Shown: positions 8,630-18,833, counted from the stretch's first letter. The stretch is DNA of 48,590 bases from Gammaproteobacteria bacterium (GCA_024225395.1 JAAEMR010000119.1:1-48590); one strand, 5' to 3'. Notes: generated by a model from the letters alone, not told the origin. Made by a program: numbers and translations.

Positions 8630-9904
8630 CTAGTTGATTAATAATGTTTTAATTTGACTGACCAGCTCAGACTGATCTATTTCCAGCTGCTGCGAGTCGT
8701 TGCGTAAAAATTTTATGTTTATGGTTGAATTTTCAACTTCACTTTCTCCCAGTATCAATGCCAGGGAAGCGCCTGATTTATCAGCTTTTTTCATCTGGCT
8801 TTTAAAACTTCCCCCGCCTGAATGAGCAACCAGGTAGAGTCCGGGTAATTCATTACGTAACATTTCTGCCAGCTTTTGACCCTGTTTCGCGGTATTAGCT
8901 CCCGACATCACAAAATAAATATCGACCTGTTTCTGTGCTTTAATTTTCTGCTGATCCTGAAGCATCAAAACCAGTCGATCTATGCCCATGGCAAAACCCG
9001 CAGCATAAGTTGGCTTTCCACCCAGTTGTTCGACCAGGCTATCATATCGCCCACCGGCACAAACGGTTCCCTGGGCTCCCAGTGAATTGGTTACAAATTC
9101 AAAAACAGTATGACTATAGTAATCCAGTCCTCTGACCAGACGGGGGTTAATACTGTATGCCTGACCGTTAAAATCAAGCATTTCCAGTAATTGTGCAAAG
9201 TGATCAGCAGATTGCTGATCAAGATTATCTTTAAGTTTGGGAGCGGCTTCGATCATATTCTGCATTTTGCTATTTTTACTATCCAGAATTCTCAACGGAT
9301 TCGTGTCAAGTCGACGCAGACTATCATCATCCAGTTCATTCATATGGTCACGAAAATAAGCCACCAGTAAATCCTTGTATTTCAAGCGTGTTTCAGCGGT
9401 TCCCAGTGTGTTTAACTGCAGCTCAATATTTTCAAGCCCCAGTTGTTTCCAGAAACGTGAAACCATAAAAATAAGCTCTGCTTCAATATCGGCTCCAGGC
9501 ATTCCAAAAGTTTCTGCGCCCAGTTGGTAAAACTGTCGATAACGTCCTTTCTGAGGTCGTTCACGGCGAAACATCGGTCCGCTATACCATAGACGCTGCT
9601 GCTGATTAACCAGTAAACCATTCTGAATTCCGGCTCGAACAACACTGGCGGTGCCTTCAGGACGTAAGCTCAGGTTATCGCCCCCCTTATCATCAAAACT
9701 GTACATTTCCTTTTCGACTATATCCGTAACGTCTCCAATCGAACGTTTGAATAATGCCGTTTTTTCCATAATGGGTGTACGAATTTGCTGATACCCATAA
9801 CTTTCAGCCAGTTGACGCCAGCCATCTTCCAGTTGATACCAGGCATCCATATCTGCAGGCAGCAGGTCGCGCATACCGCGTATGACTTTAATTTGATCTA
9901 CCAT
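8630..9904 (-). CDS. hisS: Histidyl-tRNA synthetase
   Basis: A class II aminoacyl-tRNA synthetase that charges tRNA-His. Motif 2 is visible as FRRERPQKGRYRQFYQLGAE, the histidine-binding signature as GLDYYSHTVFEF, and motif 3 as YAAGFAMGIDRLVLML. The N-terminal RGMRDLLPAD and the C-terminal anticodon-binding domain (about 325-424) complete the family's usual 424 residues. It begins 1 bp after the rodZ stop. In many relatives ispG stands between rodZ and hisS; here it does not. Confidence 0.97.
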   Translation of the reverse strand: MVDQIKVIRGMRDLLPADMDAWYQLEDGWRQLAESYGYQQIRTPIMEKTALFKRSIGDVTDIVEKEMYSFDDKGGDNLSLRPEGTASVVRAGIQNGLLVNQQQRLWYSGPMFRRERPQKGRYRQFYQLGAETFGMPGADIEAELIFMVSRFWKQLGLENIELQLNTLGTAETRLKYKDLLVAYFRDHMNELDDDSLRRLDTNPLRILDSKNSKMQNMIEAAPKLKDNLDQQSADHFAQLLEMLDFNGQAYSINPRLVRGLDYYSHTVFEFVTNSLGAQGTVCAGGRYDSLVEQLGGKPTYAAGFAMGIDRLVLMLQDQQKIKAQKQVDIYFVMSGANTAKQGQKLAEMLRNELPGLYLVAHSGGGSFKSQMKKADKSGASLALILGESEVENSTINIKFLRNDSQQLEIDQSELVSQIKTLLIN

Positions 9905-9905
9905 G

Positions 9906-10925
9906 TTACTGCCCTATTTTTAACCGAGCAGTATTATCAGATTTGATGACATTGCTCAGGTCAACATCCTCTCCTTTATAGGTCATAGTGACACCGTAAC
10001 CATTACCCAGAAATGCGCTGATGGGCGCCTGACCGGTAACCGTAATTTTTTCACCCGAACGTAACAGGTCATAAACCAGTTTTTTACCGGTTGCATCTTT
10101 GATAGATGCCCAGGTATCAGCATTAACAATAATCACCAGATCATCATTATTTGATAGCGGCGGCTCTATAACCATTTCAGCCTGTTCAAGCTGATCATCG
10201 ACCGGCTCCATGCTGCCTGCTTGTTCAACTTCCATACTCCGCTCTGATGTAGACTCAATGTTATCGACAGGTTCTGGTTCTGGCTCTGGTTCTGGCTCTG
10301 GTTCGGTTTCTTCAGAAGCCATTTGCTGATCTTCAGCCTGCTCCTGTTGCATATCCATCGAATCGACAACTGATTTTATTTCCCGCTGTAGTGAATTTTG
10401 GTCTTCCTCAGTAGTGGTTATTTGAGGAGTCGTTTCGACGGTATCCTGCGTCGTCGCAACTTCAGTCTGTAAATTATCCCGACCCTCCAGGCTAAGGGTC
10501 TCGGGTGTCTGTTGATACCGGTTCCACCACCAGGTGGCTAACAGCGCTACCAGACCAATAATAACGATATAGGTAATCCTCTTAACTTTGGAATCGTCAG
10601 AATTAATTTCAGGAGAAGTATTACTGGTTGACGATATAGGAGGGTCGCCATCCATATAAATAGTTAAATACTGCTGAATAATCTCATCTTCATCGAGACT
10701 TACCAGGCGGGAATACGCCCTCAGGTAACCTTTTACAAAAATAGGGGCCGTTATATCTTCAAAATGATTTTCTTCCAGGCTACTTAAAATCCCAATAGAT
10801 AAATGCATTTTACTGGCAACTTCTTCAACCGTCATACCTTTTGATATTCTTGCTGCCTGCAGTCTATCCCCCGGCCCGAGTTTAGGCTGAGACTGCTCAC
10901 CCTGTGAAGAATCTTGTTCTATCAT
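9906..10925 (-). CDS. rodZ: RodZ-like cytoskeletal protein, HTH and DUF4115
   Basis: RodZ links the MreB cytoskeleton to the elongation machinery. From the chosen ATG the protein has 339 residues: a Cro/CI-type helix-turn-helix domain (about 22-66, RLQAARISKGMTVEEVASKM), one membrane span (about 117-134, IVIIGLVALLATWWW), a long acidic and low-complexity periplasmic linker with a run of Glu-Pro repeats, and a C-terminal DUF4115 domain (DTWASIKDATGKKLVYDLLRSG). I prefer the ATG at 10925 because it overlaps the pilW TGA as ATGA; a GTG at 10943 would add six residues and neither has a strong ribosome site. The Glu-Pro run is encoded by near-identical 12-bp units. Confidence 0.9.
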   Translation of the reverse strand: MIEQDSSQGEQSQPKLGPGDRLQAARISKGMTVEEVASKMHLSIGILSSLEENHFEDITAPIFVKGYLRAYSRLVSLDEDEIIQQYLTIYMDGDPPISSTSNTSPEINSDDSKVKRITYIVIIGLVALLATWWWNRYQQTPETLSLEGRDNLQTEVATTQDTVETTPQITTTEEDQNSLQREIKSVVDSMDMQQEQAEDQQMASEETEPEPEPEPEPEPVDNIESTSERSMEVEQAGSMEPVDDQLEQAEMVIEPPLSNNDDLVIIVNADTWASIKDATGKKLVYDLLRSGEKITVTGQAPISAFLGNGYGVTMTYKGEDVDLSNVIKSDNTARLKIGQ

Positions 10926-11689
10926 AGATCTAATGCCAACCACTGTTTGTACTCGTCAGAACCTGGAAAATTTACTCTTAATTGTTCAGCTAAAAGTGCC
11001 ACTTTGGATTTATCCCCCATTTCCTGTTCATTTTGAATTGAAAGCCAAAGGCTACGCGCGGATGCATTACCGGTTAAATGAAACCGCTCCAGGTAAAGAC
11101 TGGTCAGGTTATAATCTTTTTCATCAAAAGAAATCGAAGCCATTTTAATTAATGCGGGACGATAGTTACTGGAAACAGCAAGCGCTTTGGTCAGGTATTC
11201 CTTAGCTTTATCCTTATCCTGTTTAGATGTTCCCTGGTTTTGAATACAGGAAGCAGCACTGGTATAAGCGACTTGAGGTGAACGATAAAACGGATTTGCT
11301 ATAGCCTGCATAAAAATTTTATTAGCTTCTTCATACCTTTCATCAACACATAAAAAAACGCCGAAATTATTCAGAGCTTCTGAATTCTGATCGTCCAGAG
11401 AGATTGATTTCCTGAAGTATTCTTCCGCTTTTTCTTTTGCCAGGAAGTGGTTTTGTAAGACCGCTAAAGCATGATAGGCCTGAGATGAATTTGGATCCTG
11501 CCTTATTGCCTTCATCAGTTTTTCATTAGCCAGCTCATGATTCCCGCGATTGTAATAACCAATCCCTAGCTGCACATTGATTTTACTGGCTTTCACATTT
11601 TTAGAATCATTTTTATCCGCCGTCACACAAGCCGTTAACAGTAATATGACTGGCCAGATTAAAAGTGAATAATAGTTAGTTCGATACAT
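10922..11689 (-). CDS. pilW: Type IV pilus biogenesis/stability lipoprotein PilW (PilF)
   Basis: An outer-membrane lipoprotein with TPR repeats that helps assemble the PilQ secretin for type IV pili. The signal peptide carries the lipobox LTAC with Cys at 21. TPR motifs follow ([37 protein letters not shown] region from about residue 41, then further copies up to about 200). Length 255 is typical. The start overlaps the end of rlmN by 14 bp and its stop overlaps rodZ, as in many gammaproteobacteria. Other pil genes are not in the window. Confidence 0.92.
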   Translation of the reverse strand: MYRTNYYSLLIWPVILLLTACVTADKNDSKNVKASKINVQLGIGYYNRGNHELANEKLMKAIRQDPNSSQAYHALAVLQNHFLAKEKAEEYFRKSISLDDQNSEALNNFGVFLCVDERYEEANKIFMQAIANPFYRSPQVAYTSAASCIQNQGTSKQDKDKAKEYLTKALAVSSNYRPALIKMASISFDEKDYNLTSLYLERFHLTGNASARSLWLSIQNEQEMGDKSKVALLAEQLRVNFPGSDEYKQWLALDL

Positions 11690-12800
11690 TAGTATGCCCT
11701 GTAATGCTTTCTATACTCAGTTGATGCTTCTGACTTCTTCTACTTTTGTCTTTAAACTTCCCGACCAGTTGCCCGCAGGCTGCATCGATATCTTCACCAC
11801 GAGTTTTACGTGTGACCGTCACAATGCCATGATTCACCACATATTCCCGAAAGCGGTGAATGGCATTTCCGCTCGAACATTCATAAAGCGCATGTGGGTA
11901 AGGATTAAAGGGGATTAAATTCAATTTACTGGGAATATGCTTTAATATTTTGACCAGTTGCTGTGCATGTTCCAGGCTGTCATTGATGCCTTTGAGCATA
12001 ACATATTCAAAGGTAATGCGGCGGCGATTATGCTCTTCTACGTAAGCTTTACAGGCATCCAGTAATTGTTTGATGGGGTATTTGGTATTCAACGGTACCA
12101 GTTGATCGCGTAATTCATCATTAGGTGCATGTAATGAAACTGCCAGACTCACATCGGTGAACTCACTCAATTTCATCATTGCAGGTACGACGCCTGCAGT
12201 ACTTATCGTGACACGGCGTTTGCTCAGGCAATAAGAAAAGTCATCACACATGATATTAAGTGCAGACATCACTGCATCAAAGTTAAGCAACGGCTCCCCC
12301 ATTCCCATCATCACCACATTAGTAATGCCATTTTCATAACCATCTTTAACCAGCGCATGATGAGCCAGGAAGAGCTGCCCCACGATTTCAGCCGTGGTTA
12401 AATTTCGATTAAAGCCCTGCTTACCCGTAGAGCAAAAAGAACAATTTAAGGTGCAGCCGACCTGCGATGAAATGCACAGTGTCATGCGTTTATCTTCAGG
12501 AATTAATACACACTCAACTGCATTTTCCACTCCGTCCATGTGCAGCAGCCACTTTCGAGTACCATCTTTAGACTTTTGGTCCAAACTGACTTCAGGAAGT
12601 GTTACCACGGCCTGATCATGTAATCGGGCACGCAAAGATTTAGCCAGATCGGTCATCTGATCAAAATCTGTTACCCCACGTTGATGAATCCATTGCATAA
12701 CCTGTTTAGCACGAAATGGCTTTTCACCAATGGACAAGAAAAACTGCTCCATCGACGGGCGATCCAGGTTAAGTAAATTGATTTTAGTTTGTGTACTCAT
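11676..12800 (-). CDS. rlmN: 23S rRNA (A2503)/tRNA (A37) methyltransferase RlmN
   Basis: A radical SAM enzyme that puts a methyl group on C2 of A2503 in 23S rRNA and of A37 in some tRNAs. The CxxxCxxC iron-sulfur motif is CTLNCSFC (Cys 116, 120, 123). The SAM-binding GMGEPLLN, the STAGVVPAM and the C-terminal DIDAACGQL with the methyl-accepting cysteine are all present. The 374 residues fit the family. It lies 17 bp after ndk and overlaps pilW. Confidence 0.97.
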   Translation of the reverse strand: MSTQTKINLLNLDRPSMEQFFLSIGEKPFRAKQVMQWIHQRGVTDFDQMTDLAKSLRARLHDQAVVTLPEVSLDQKSKDGTRKWLLHMDGVENAVECVLIPEDKRMTLCISSQVGCTLNCSFCSTGKQGFNRNLTTAEIVGQLFLAHHALVKDGYENGITNVVMMGMGEPLLNFDAVMSALNIMCDDFSYCLSKRRVTISTAGVVPAMMKLSEFTDVSLAVSLHAPNDELRDQLVPLNTKYPIKQLLDACKAYVEEHNRRRITFEYVMLKGINDSLEHAQQLVKILKHIPSKLNLIPFNPYPHALYECSSGNAIHRFREYVVNHGIVTVTRKTRGEDIDAACGQLVGKFKDKSRRSQKHQLSIESITGHTNVSN

Positions 12801-12817
12801 AAATAGCTGCAGTGAAA

Positions 12818-13249
12818 CTATCTCAGGCGTTCACAAAGTTCATCATCAGTGAAAAAATAAGCAATTTCATTTTTAGCTGTTTCAGGGCCATCAGAACCAT
12901 GAACTGCATTCTCATCGATGGTTGACGCAAAATCGGCTCGAATAGTTCCGGCTGCAGCTTCCGCAGGATTAGTGGCACCCATGACTTCACGGTTTTTATC
13001 AATAGCGTTTTCACCCTCTAGAACCTGAACCATGACAGGGCCGGAAATCATGAAATCAACCAGGTCTTTAAAAAAGGGACGCTCTTTATGTACCGCATAG
13101 AAACCTTCAGCTTTTTCACGACTGAGTTGCATCATTTTGGCAGCAACAATAGACAAACCGGCTTTTTCAAATCTGGCATAAATTTCACCGATCACATTTT
13201 TTGAAACCGCATCCGGTTTAATGATTGAAATAGTTCTTTCAGAATTCAT
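12818..13249 (-). CDS. ndk: Nucleoside diphosphate kinase
   Basis: Ndk transfers phosphate between nucleoside tri- and diphosphates through a phosphohistidine. From the ATG at 13249 the protein has 143 residues, the family's standard length, starts [15 protein letters not shown] and places the catalytic histidine of NAVHGSDG at exactly 117. The frame stays open upstream to another ATG at 13315, but the extra 22 residues resemble nothing in the family and a GAG-containing ribosome site precedes the inner ATG. It is the first gene of the operon running down to der. Confidence 0.96.
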   Translation of the reverse strand: MNSERTISIIKPDAVSKNVIGEIYARFEKAGLSIVAAKMMQLSREKAEGFYAVHKERPFFKDLVDFMISGPVMVQVLEGENAIDKNREVMGATNPAEAAAGTIRADFASTIDENAVHGSDGPETAKNEIAYFFTDDELCERLR

Positions 13250-13562
13250 AAGTATTCTCGTAAAGTTATAGGTAGCCTCAGATGAATTTTTCATGAGGGC
13301 GGGCTTCTTAAGCATAATAAGGATAAATGAAACGCAGTCATTTATTGTTTAATTTGTATGCATAATAAACCGGCTGATTTTACTAGTGTTTGAGCGTTAA
13401 CTGAAGTTATCAAGAGTCATTTTTCAGGAAAAAATGTGTTTTATTGTTCAAATACCTGATTCTTATCGACCTTAGTCCTTAATTCGACCACAAACAGGTC
13501 TTTCTCCGCTATTTATAACCGTTATAATGCATCTCATTTTTATCTCTTACTATTAGGATTCC
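13250..13562. promoter_or_regulatory. Divergent promoter region of ndk and thrC
   Basis: These 313 bp separate two divergent genes and must hold both promoters. For thrC a good -10 (TATAAT, 13523-13528) is visible but no good -35 at the right distance, so an activator may be needed. An AGGA site (13555-13558) precedes the thrC ATG. No riboswitch or threonine-attenuation leader could be recognised. The ndk promoter could not be pinned down. Confidence 0.4.
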
Positions 13563-15038
13563 ATGTTATTTATCGAAACCCGAGGCAATGACGGCCAACA
13601 TTCAGCTTCTGTCCCTTTCTCTGAAGCCATCCTTAGTCCAATGGCTTCTTTTGGCGGCCTGTATAGCCCGCAAACCCTGCCAGAGTTGACCACAGATTTT
13701 TTACAGGCACATGTAAATTCAAGTTACAAGCAACTGGCATTTTCCATTCTCAGTGCATTTGATGTCGACATAAACGACGAGGTATTGAATGAAGCATTAG
13801 CCTTATATGATCATTTTGATGACACTTCCAACCCGGTACCGGTTGTTCGGGTCAATGACGAGCTGTATGTTAGCGAACTTTACCATGGCGTGACTCGAGC
13901 CTTTAAGGATATGGCATTGCAACCTTTTGGCGTTGTTCTATCCTCACTGGCACAGCAACGTAATGAGCAGTATTTAATTCTCGCCGCGACAAGTGGAGAC
14001 ACAGGGCCGGCCGCACTGGAAACCTTTAAAAACAGGGAAAATGTTCGCGTTGTCTGCCTCTATCCTGACGGCGGGACATCGGATGTTCAACGCCTGCAAA
14101 TGGTGACAGAAGATGCCGACAACTTAAAAGTCATTGGCATCAAAGGATCTTTCGATGATGCTCAAAACGCATTAAAGCAATTGTTAAGCTCAACAGCCTT
14201 CAAGCATAAACTGCAACAAAAAAACATTTCATTGTCAGCTGCAAACTCGGTCAATTTTGGGCGTATTATTTTTCAGATTATTTACCACATCCATTCTTAT
14301 CTGGAACTGGTTCGTCAACAAGTGATAAGTCTGGGTGATAAAATTTACCTTAACGTTCCCTGCGGTAATTTCGGCAATGCCTTAGGCGGATATTACGCCT
14401 GGAAAGCGGGTTTGCCGGTAGAAAAAATTATCGTGGCTTCTAACAGCAATAATGTTCTCACTGATTTAATTTCAAGCGGAAGTTATGACCTGACACAAAG
14501 AGACCTGATCGCCACAACTTCACCGGCTATGGATATTCTGATTTCTTCCAATGTTGAGCGTATTTTATTTGATATGTTCGGTGCAGAACGGACTCATGAG
14601 CTGATGCAATCACTTATCGAACATAAGCGCTATCAATTAAATGAGGATGAGCTTTCAACGCTTCAGCAACATTTCGTGGCTGATTTTTGTGATGATGAAA
14701 GTGGAAAAAAATACATCAAAAAAGCGTTTGATGACGGTTACCTGATGGACCCTCATACAGCCACCTGTTTCAAAGCGCATGATAGCTGTCGCGATAAGCC
14801 GTTAAAATCTATCATTTACTCAACTGCGGAATGGACCAAGTTCTCACCCGTTATCGATAATGCCTTAACCGGTCATGTTGATAGTCATGATATCGATGCA
14901 TTAAAATCTATCGCCGAAACCGCAAACATTAAAATTCCTGAAGTTATTCAGGCACTGTTTGATAAACCTGTCAGCCAGAAAACGGTTGTTGATAAACAGA
15001 ACATTGAAGCCGAAATTCTGGCTTTTCTGGATCAGTAA
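13563..15038 (+). CDS. thrC: Threonine synthase
   Basis: A PLP enzyme converting O-phosphohomoserine to threonine. The N-terminus FIETRGNDGQHSASVPFSEAI and the segment ELYHGVTRAFKDMALQPFG place it in the longer, E. coli/fungal-type class; the PLP-binding lysine is K115 in AFKDMA. The phosphate-binding PCGNFGNALGGYYAWKAGLP and the ATSGDTGPAALE motif are intact. At 491 residues it is a little longer than the E. coli enzyme. It converges on hom, whose product feeds the pathway, with a palindromic element between them. Confidence 0.95.
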   Translation: MLFIETRGNDGQHSASVPFSEAILSPMASFGGLYSPQTLPELTTDFLQAHVNSSYKQLAFSILSAFDVDINDEVLNEALALYDHFDDTSNPVPVVRVNDELYVSELYHGVTRAFKDMALQPFGVVLSSLAQQRNEQYLILAATSGDTGPAALETFKNRENVRVVCLYPDGGTSDVQRLQMVTEDADNLKVIGIKGSFDDAQNALKQLLSSTAFKHKLQQKNISLSAANSVNFGRIIFQIIYHIHSYLELVRQQVISLGDKIYLNVPCGNFGNALGGYYAWKAGLPVEKIIVASNSNNVLTDLISSGSYDLTQRDLIATTSPAMDILISSNVERILFDMFGAERTHELMQSLIEHKRYQLNEDELSTLQQHFVADFCDDESGKKYIKKAFDDGYLMDPHTATCFKAHDSCRDKPLKSIIYSTAEWTKFSPVIDNALTGHVDSHDIDALKSIAETANIKIPEVIQALFDKPVSQKTVVDKQNIEAEILAFLDQ

Positions 15039-15071
15039 AGCAGAGTCAATTCAGGAGACTGAACTCAATTA

Positions 15072-15145
15072 GTAACTATTCAGCGTAATTAATAAAGTCA
15101 AAAATCTTTAAATTGACTGTTTATTGAAACTCGCTGAATAGTTAC
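15072..15145. repeat. 74-nt palindromic element between thrC and hom
   Basis: A perfect 14-bp inverted repeat, GTAACTATTCAGCG at 15072-15085 and its complement at 15132-15145, encloses a second, slightly bulged one (AATAAA.GTCAA against TTGAC..TTTATT). The whole folds into one long hairpin with a small AT-rich loop. It lies between convergent genes, so it could act as a bidirectional terminator, but the size and the long arms look more like a REP or MITE-type element. There is no T-tract directly after either side. Confidence 0.7.
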
Positions 15146-15150
15146 CTCAA

Positions 15151-16467
15151 TCATTCAGAGGATAAACTTTCCACTCGAATCCTGGTCACTTCACCACTCA
15201 CTGAATCGAGCTGGTGTATTAATTCGATCGCCTTATTCATCTGTGCCTCACGAATACGCTGAGTCAGCATAATAATTGTCGCTGTTGCCTCACCCTCGGC
15301 AGGCTCTTTCTGTAATATGGCTTCAATAGAAATTTCATTTTCACCCATGATATGCGTGATATCAGACATGACACCCGGTTTATCTGCCGCATTAAGACGT
15401 AAATAATAGGCAGTTTCAACGTCATCCATTTCGAGGATAGTTGTGTCATTAATTTGATCAGGCTGAAATGCCAGGTGAGGAACCCGGTTATCAGGATCAG
15501 TCGTCAACGAACGTGTTACATCCACAATATCGGCTACCACTGCCGATGCCGTTGGGTCGGCCCCTGCCCCTGCTCCATAGTATAAAGAAGGCCCGAGTTT
15601 GTCAGCCATAATCAACACCGCATTCATTACTCCATCAACATTAGCAATTAAACGCTTTTCAGGAATTAGCGTGGGGTGCACACGCATTTCAATGCCCTTA
15701 TTGGTCAAACGCGTCATTCCAAGATGCTTAATTCTATACCCCAGCTCAGACGCATAAGTCACATCATCCTGTGAAACTTTACTGATACCTTCGGTATAAA
15801 CTTTGTCAAACTGCAATGGCACACCAAAGGCAATCGAGGACAAAATACACAGCTTATGCGCTGCATCAATGCCTTCAACATCAAAAGTCGGATCTACTTC
15901 GGCATAACCCAGTGCCTGTGCCTCTGCCAGTACATCGGCAAAGTCACGACCCTTATCACGCATTTCAGTCAGAATAAAATTACCGGTTCCATTGATAATG
16001 CCTGCAATCCACTGGATTCTATTAGCACTCAAACCTTCGCGTATTGCCTTGATGATAGGAATACCACCGGCAACGGCTGCTTCAAATGCAACCACAACGC
16101 CTTTTGCCTGGGCGGCAGAAAATATTTCATTACCGTACTTAGCGATTAACGCCTTGTTAGCAGTGACCACGTGTTTGCCATTTTCAATCGCCTGCAAAAC
16201 CAGTTCTCTGGCTGGAGAGTCTCCGCCGATGAGCTCAACAACAATATCAACATCCGGATTATTGACCACTTCGAAAGCGTCTTCGGTAATTTCAACTTGA
16301 CCGGTGCCGTCTGGCCTGTCATTTCCGAGGCCACGAGCAGCAGCATGAATGACCTGAATTTCTCTTCCAGCACGACGTGCTATTTCAGCTGCATTATTCG
16401 CTAAAACGCTAGCGGTTCCGCCACCTACTGTACCTAATCCTAATAACCCAATGTTAACCGGTTTCAA
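15151..16467 (-). CDS. hom: Homoserine dehydrogenase with ACT domain
   Basis: Hom reduces aspartate semialdehyde to homoserine with NAD(P)H. The nucleotide-binding loop GLGTVGGGTA is at about 10-19, the central catalytic domain contains TANKALIAKYG and INGTGNFILTEM, and an ACT regulatory domain occupies about 355-430 (YYLRLNAADKPGVMSDITHIM), the usual site of threonine feedback. It is 438 residues, monofunctional, with no aspartokinase fused. It follows the aminotransferase gene by 33 bp, an order seen in several gammaproteobacteria, and converges on thrC. Confidence 0.96.
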   Translation of the reverse strand: MKPVNIGLLGLGTVGGGTASVLANNAAEIARRAGREIQVIHAAARGLGNDRPDGTGQVEITEDAFEVVNNPDVDIVVELIGGDSPARELVLQAIENGKHVVTANKALIAKYGNEIFSAAQAKGVVVAFEAAVAGGIPIIKAIREGLSANRIQWIAGIINGTGNFILTEMRDKGRDFADVLAEAQALGYAEVDPTFDVEGIDAAHKLCILSSIAFGVPLQFDKVYTEGISKVSQDDVTYASELGYRIKHLGMTRLTNKGIEMRVHPTLIPEKRLIANVDGVMNAVLIMADKLGPSLYYGAGAGADPTASAVVADIVDVTRSLTTDPDNRVPHLAFQPDQINDTTILEMDDVETAYYLRLNAADKPGVMSDITHIMGENEISIEAILQKEPAEGEATATIIMLTQRIREAQMNKAIELIHQLDSVSGEVTRIRVESLSSE

Positions 16468-16500
16468 TGTTTTACCTCTGTTATATCTAATTTCAAATAA

Positions 16501-17688
16501 TTATTGCGCTGCTGCTTTTTTAAACATTTCGCGAATACCACGAATAGCCTGACGTGTACGATGTTCATTTTCAATCAAACTAAAACGCACATGATCATCA
16601 CCGTACTCACCAAAACCAATTCCAGGTGATACCGCAACTTTCGCTTCCTGCAGCATTAATTTACAAAACTCCAGTGAACTCATGTGACTGAACTGGGGAG
16701 GAATCTTGGCCCATACGAACATAGTCGCTTTGGGGACTTCAACATCCCAACCGACAGAACTTAAACCATTGCACAGGGTATCACGTCGACTTTTATACAT
16801 TTGGCGAATTTCTTCGACCACAGACTGATCACCTTCCAGTGCACTGACAGCAGCAACCTGAATGGGGGTGAACATGCCATAATCCATATAGGATTTGATG
16901 CGCTGTAATGCAGCCACCAGTGTTTTATTTCCACACATGAACCCAACACGCCAACCGGGCATATTGTATGTTTTTGATAAAGAGTAAAATTCAACAGCAA
17001 TATCTTTAGCGCCTTCTACCTCGAGTATTGAAGGTGCTTTATAACCATCATAAGTAATTTCTGCGTAAGCAATATCGTGAACCACCCAAATTTTATGTTC
17101 TTTGGCAATAGCCACTACCTTTTCAAAAAATTCCAGTTCCACGCATTGCGTCGTCGGATTGCCGGGAAAACTAATCACCAGCATTTTCGGTTTTGGCCAG
17201 CTATTTTTAATGGCTTTTTCCAGTTCAGCAAAAAAATCTATGCCCGGCGTTAAAGGGACATGACGAATATCCGCTCCCGCTATGACAAAACCATAAGGAT
17301 GAATCGGGTACGAAGGATTAGGTACAAGCACCGCATCGCCCGGTCCTACTGTCGCCAGAGCCAGGTGCGCCAGGCCTTCTTTGGAGCCAATGGTGACTAT
17401 GGCTTCTGATTCGGGATCAAGATCAACATCGTATTTACGTTTATACCAGGCGCAAACTGCCTGGCGTAAACGCGGAATGCCACGAGACAAAGAATAACGA
17501 TGAGTATCACCACGTTGAGCTGCTTCGCACAACTTGTCTACGATGGGCTGTGGCGTGGGTTGGTCCGGATTTCCCATACCAAAATCGATGATATCCTCAC
17601 CTCTCGCTCGCGCTGCTGCTTTTAACTCATTGACGATATTAAAGACATAGGGAGGAAGGCGTTTTATACGTAGGAAATCGTCGTTCAA
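16501..17688 (-). CDS. alaC: AlaC-type PLP aminotransferase
   Basis: A fold-type I aminotransferase of the AlaC family (glutamate-pyruvate transaminase). It starts with the family's conserved [36 protein letters not shown]; the PLP lysine is K239 in [15 protein letters not shown], and NPTTQ and the C-terminal [10 protein letters not shown] arginine motif are present. The 395 residues agree with the family. It is co-transcribed with hom. Some annotations call this group LL-diaminopimelate or aspartate aminotransferase-like, so substrate assignment is less sure than family. Confidence 0.9.
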   Translation of the reverse strand: MNDDFLRIKRLPPYVFNIVNELKAAARARGEDIIDFGMGNPDQPTPQPIVDKLCEAAQRGDTHRYSLSRGIPRLRQAVCAWYKRKYDVDLDPESEAIVTIGSKEGLAHLALATVGPGDAVLVPNPSYPIHPYGFVIAGADIRHVPLTPGIDFFAELEKAIKNSWPKPKMLVISFPGNPTTQCVELEFFEKVVAIAKEHKIWVVHDIAYAEITYDGYKAPSILEVEGAKDIAVEFYSLSKTYNMPGWRVGFMCGNKTLVAALQRIKSYMDYGMFTPIQVAAVSALEGDQSVVEEIRQMYKSRRDTLCNGLSSVGWDVEVPKATMFVWAKIPPQFSHMSSLEFCKLMLQEAKVAVSPGIGFGEYGDDHVRFSLIENEHRTRQAIRGIREMFKKAAAQ

Positions 17689-17794
17689 GGGAGTTACTCA
17701 ATTTGGGTAAATTAACAGGACGGGCAACCTTAACATAGCGCCGGAGACTGTCAATAGACTGGATATAGAATCATCTTTATTATAACCTTCGCGT

Positions 17795-18172
17795 ATGGCA
17801 TTAGCAGAAGATATCATTTCCAACAAGTTCAGTATTCAGGCTTATGAACGCGATCAAATCACTATAAATGACAGAATTTATACTGAAAGCCTGGTGTTAT
17901 CGCCTGACAACCTCATCGAATCATGGTCAGTCAATTCGGTAACTGAATTAAGGACTGAACACCTGGAATGTATTTTCGACTTAAAACCCGATGTAATTTT
18001 ACTGGGAACCGGTGAAAAACAGATTTTCCCGGATATACATATTCTCGGTCATTTTGCCAGTCGGGGACTGGGTGTTGAAGTCATGAATACCGGGGCGCTT
18101 TGCAGAACCTATAATATTCTGGTGGCTGAAGATCGCCAGGTTGTTGCAGCATTTATCCTCGGGTCTAATTAA
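17795..18172 (+). CDS. Mth938/NDUFAF3-like domain protein
   Basis: A 125-residue single-domain protein of the Mth938 (DUF498) family. The core pattern is visible: SIQAYERDQITINDRIYTESLVLSPD, then PDVILLGTGEKQIFP and RGLGVEVMNTGALCRTYNILVAEDRQVVAAFIL. Eukaryotic relatives (NDUFAF3) help assemble respiratory complex I; the bacterial role is not known. A TAGAAT box at 17766-17771 could be its -10. It stands alone between divergent aminotransferase and convergent acetyltransferase genes. Confidence 0.85.
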   Translation: MALAEDIISNKFSIQAYERDQITINDRIYTESLVLSPDNLIESWSVNSVTELRTEHLECIFDLKPDVILLGTGEKQIFPDIHILGHFASRGLGVEVMNTGALCRTYNILVAEDRQVVAAFILGSN

Positions 18173-18189
18173 ACACTACTCCTCAGTGA

Positions 18190-18819
18190 TCAGTTAGACA
18201 GCGTAACGCCTTCTTCTGCCAGAGCCCTGGTTCGCTGGGCATAACATTCACGAGCATCTTTCACCATGTAATGCTCACCAGAGTGTATAAAACCCAGTTT
18301 ACTGTAGAAACGTTTAAGCTGTTTTTTAAGCGCGGGAGTCCGCTGTTCAGTGTCTCCATCAATGATGGGATATGCCTTTAAGGCTACCAGTGTCTTGTTC
18401 ATATCGACAATCTGACTCATGCGTTTAAGCATTTCGGTACCGATACTAAGGTTACGAAATTTTGCATCGACAACCAGTTCATCGATATACACCAGACTGC
18501 CACAGGGGGTCGTTTCTGGTTCATCTTTACTGCAACATTCAACAAAACAATTATTATCTGAAATAATATGCCTACCCAGATCAGATATTTCCGGTGAAAT
18601 AGAATCAAATAAATCCTGAATATCACCATAGGCTTTGCGCGCACTGGAGATATCAAGACGGTGACCTTTAAGCTTTGCAACCACTTGCTCTTCAGCATCG
18701 TCATCCCAGACCACCGCCTGACCCTTGAAGTCAACCAGTAAATTACTGAACTCTTCATTGTCAGATGGCTTTAGAGAGAACTCAAATTCCAGCTCTGAAA
18801 GTATATTGGATTGCATCAT
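18190..18819 (-). CDS. GNAT-family N-acetyltransferase
   Basis: A 209-residue protein whose C-terminal half has the GNAT order: strand LVYIDELVVDAKFR, the acetyl-CoA loop RNLSIGTEML (about 138-147), then LVALKAYP and FYSKLGFIHSGEHYMVKD. The N-terminal 90 residues are acidic and unlike a known domain. The substrate cannot be told. It is divergent from the HDAC-family gene across 117 bp that hold overlapping small inverted repeats. Confidence 0.78.
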   Translation of the reverse strand: MMQSNILSELEFEFSLKPSDNEEFSNLLVDFKGQAVVWDDDAEEQVVAKLKGHRLDISSARKAYGDIQDLFDSISPEISDLGRHIISDNNCFVECCSKDEPETTPCGSLVYIDELVVDAKFRNLSIGTEMLKRMSQIVDMNKTLVALKAYPIIDGDTEQRTPALKKQLKRFYSKLGFIHSGEHYMVKDARECYAQRTRALAEEGVTLSN

Positions 18820-18833
18820 ATTCGCTAACTATA

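Noticed and set aside
13250-13315. N-terminal extension of Ndk to an upstream ATG
   Set aside because: The inner ATG gives exactly the family's 143 residues and puts the catalytic His at 117.
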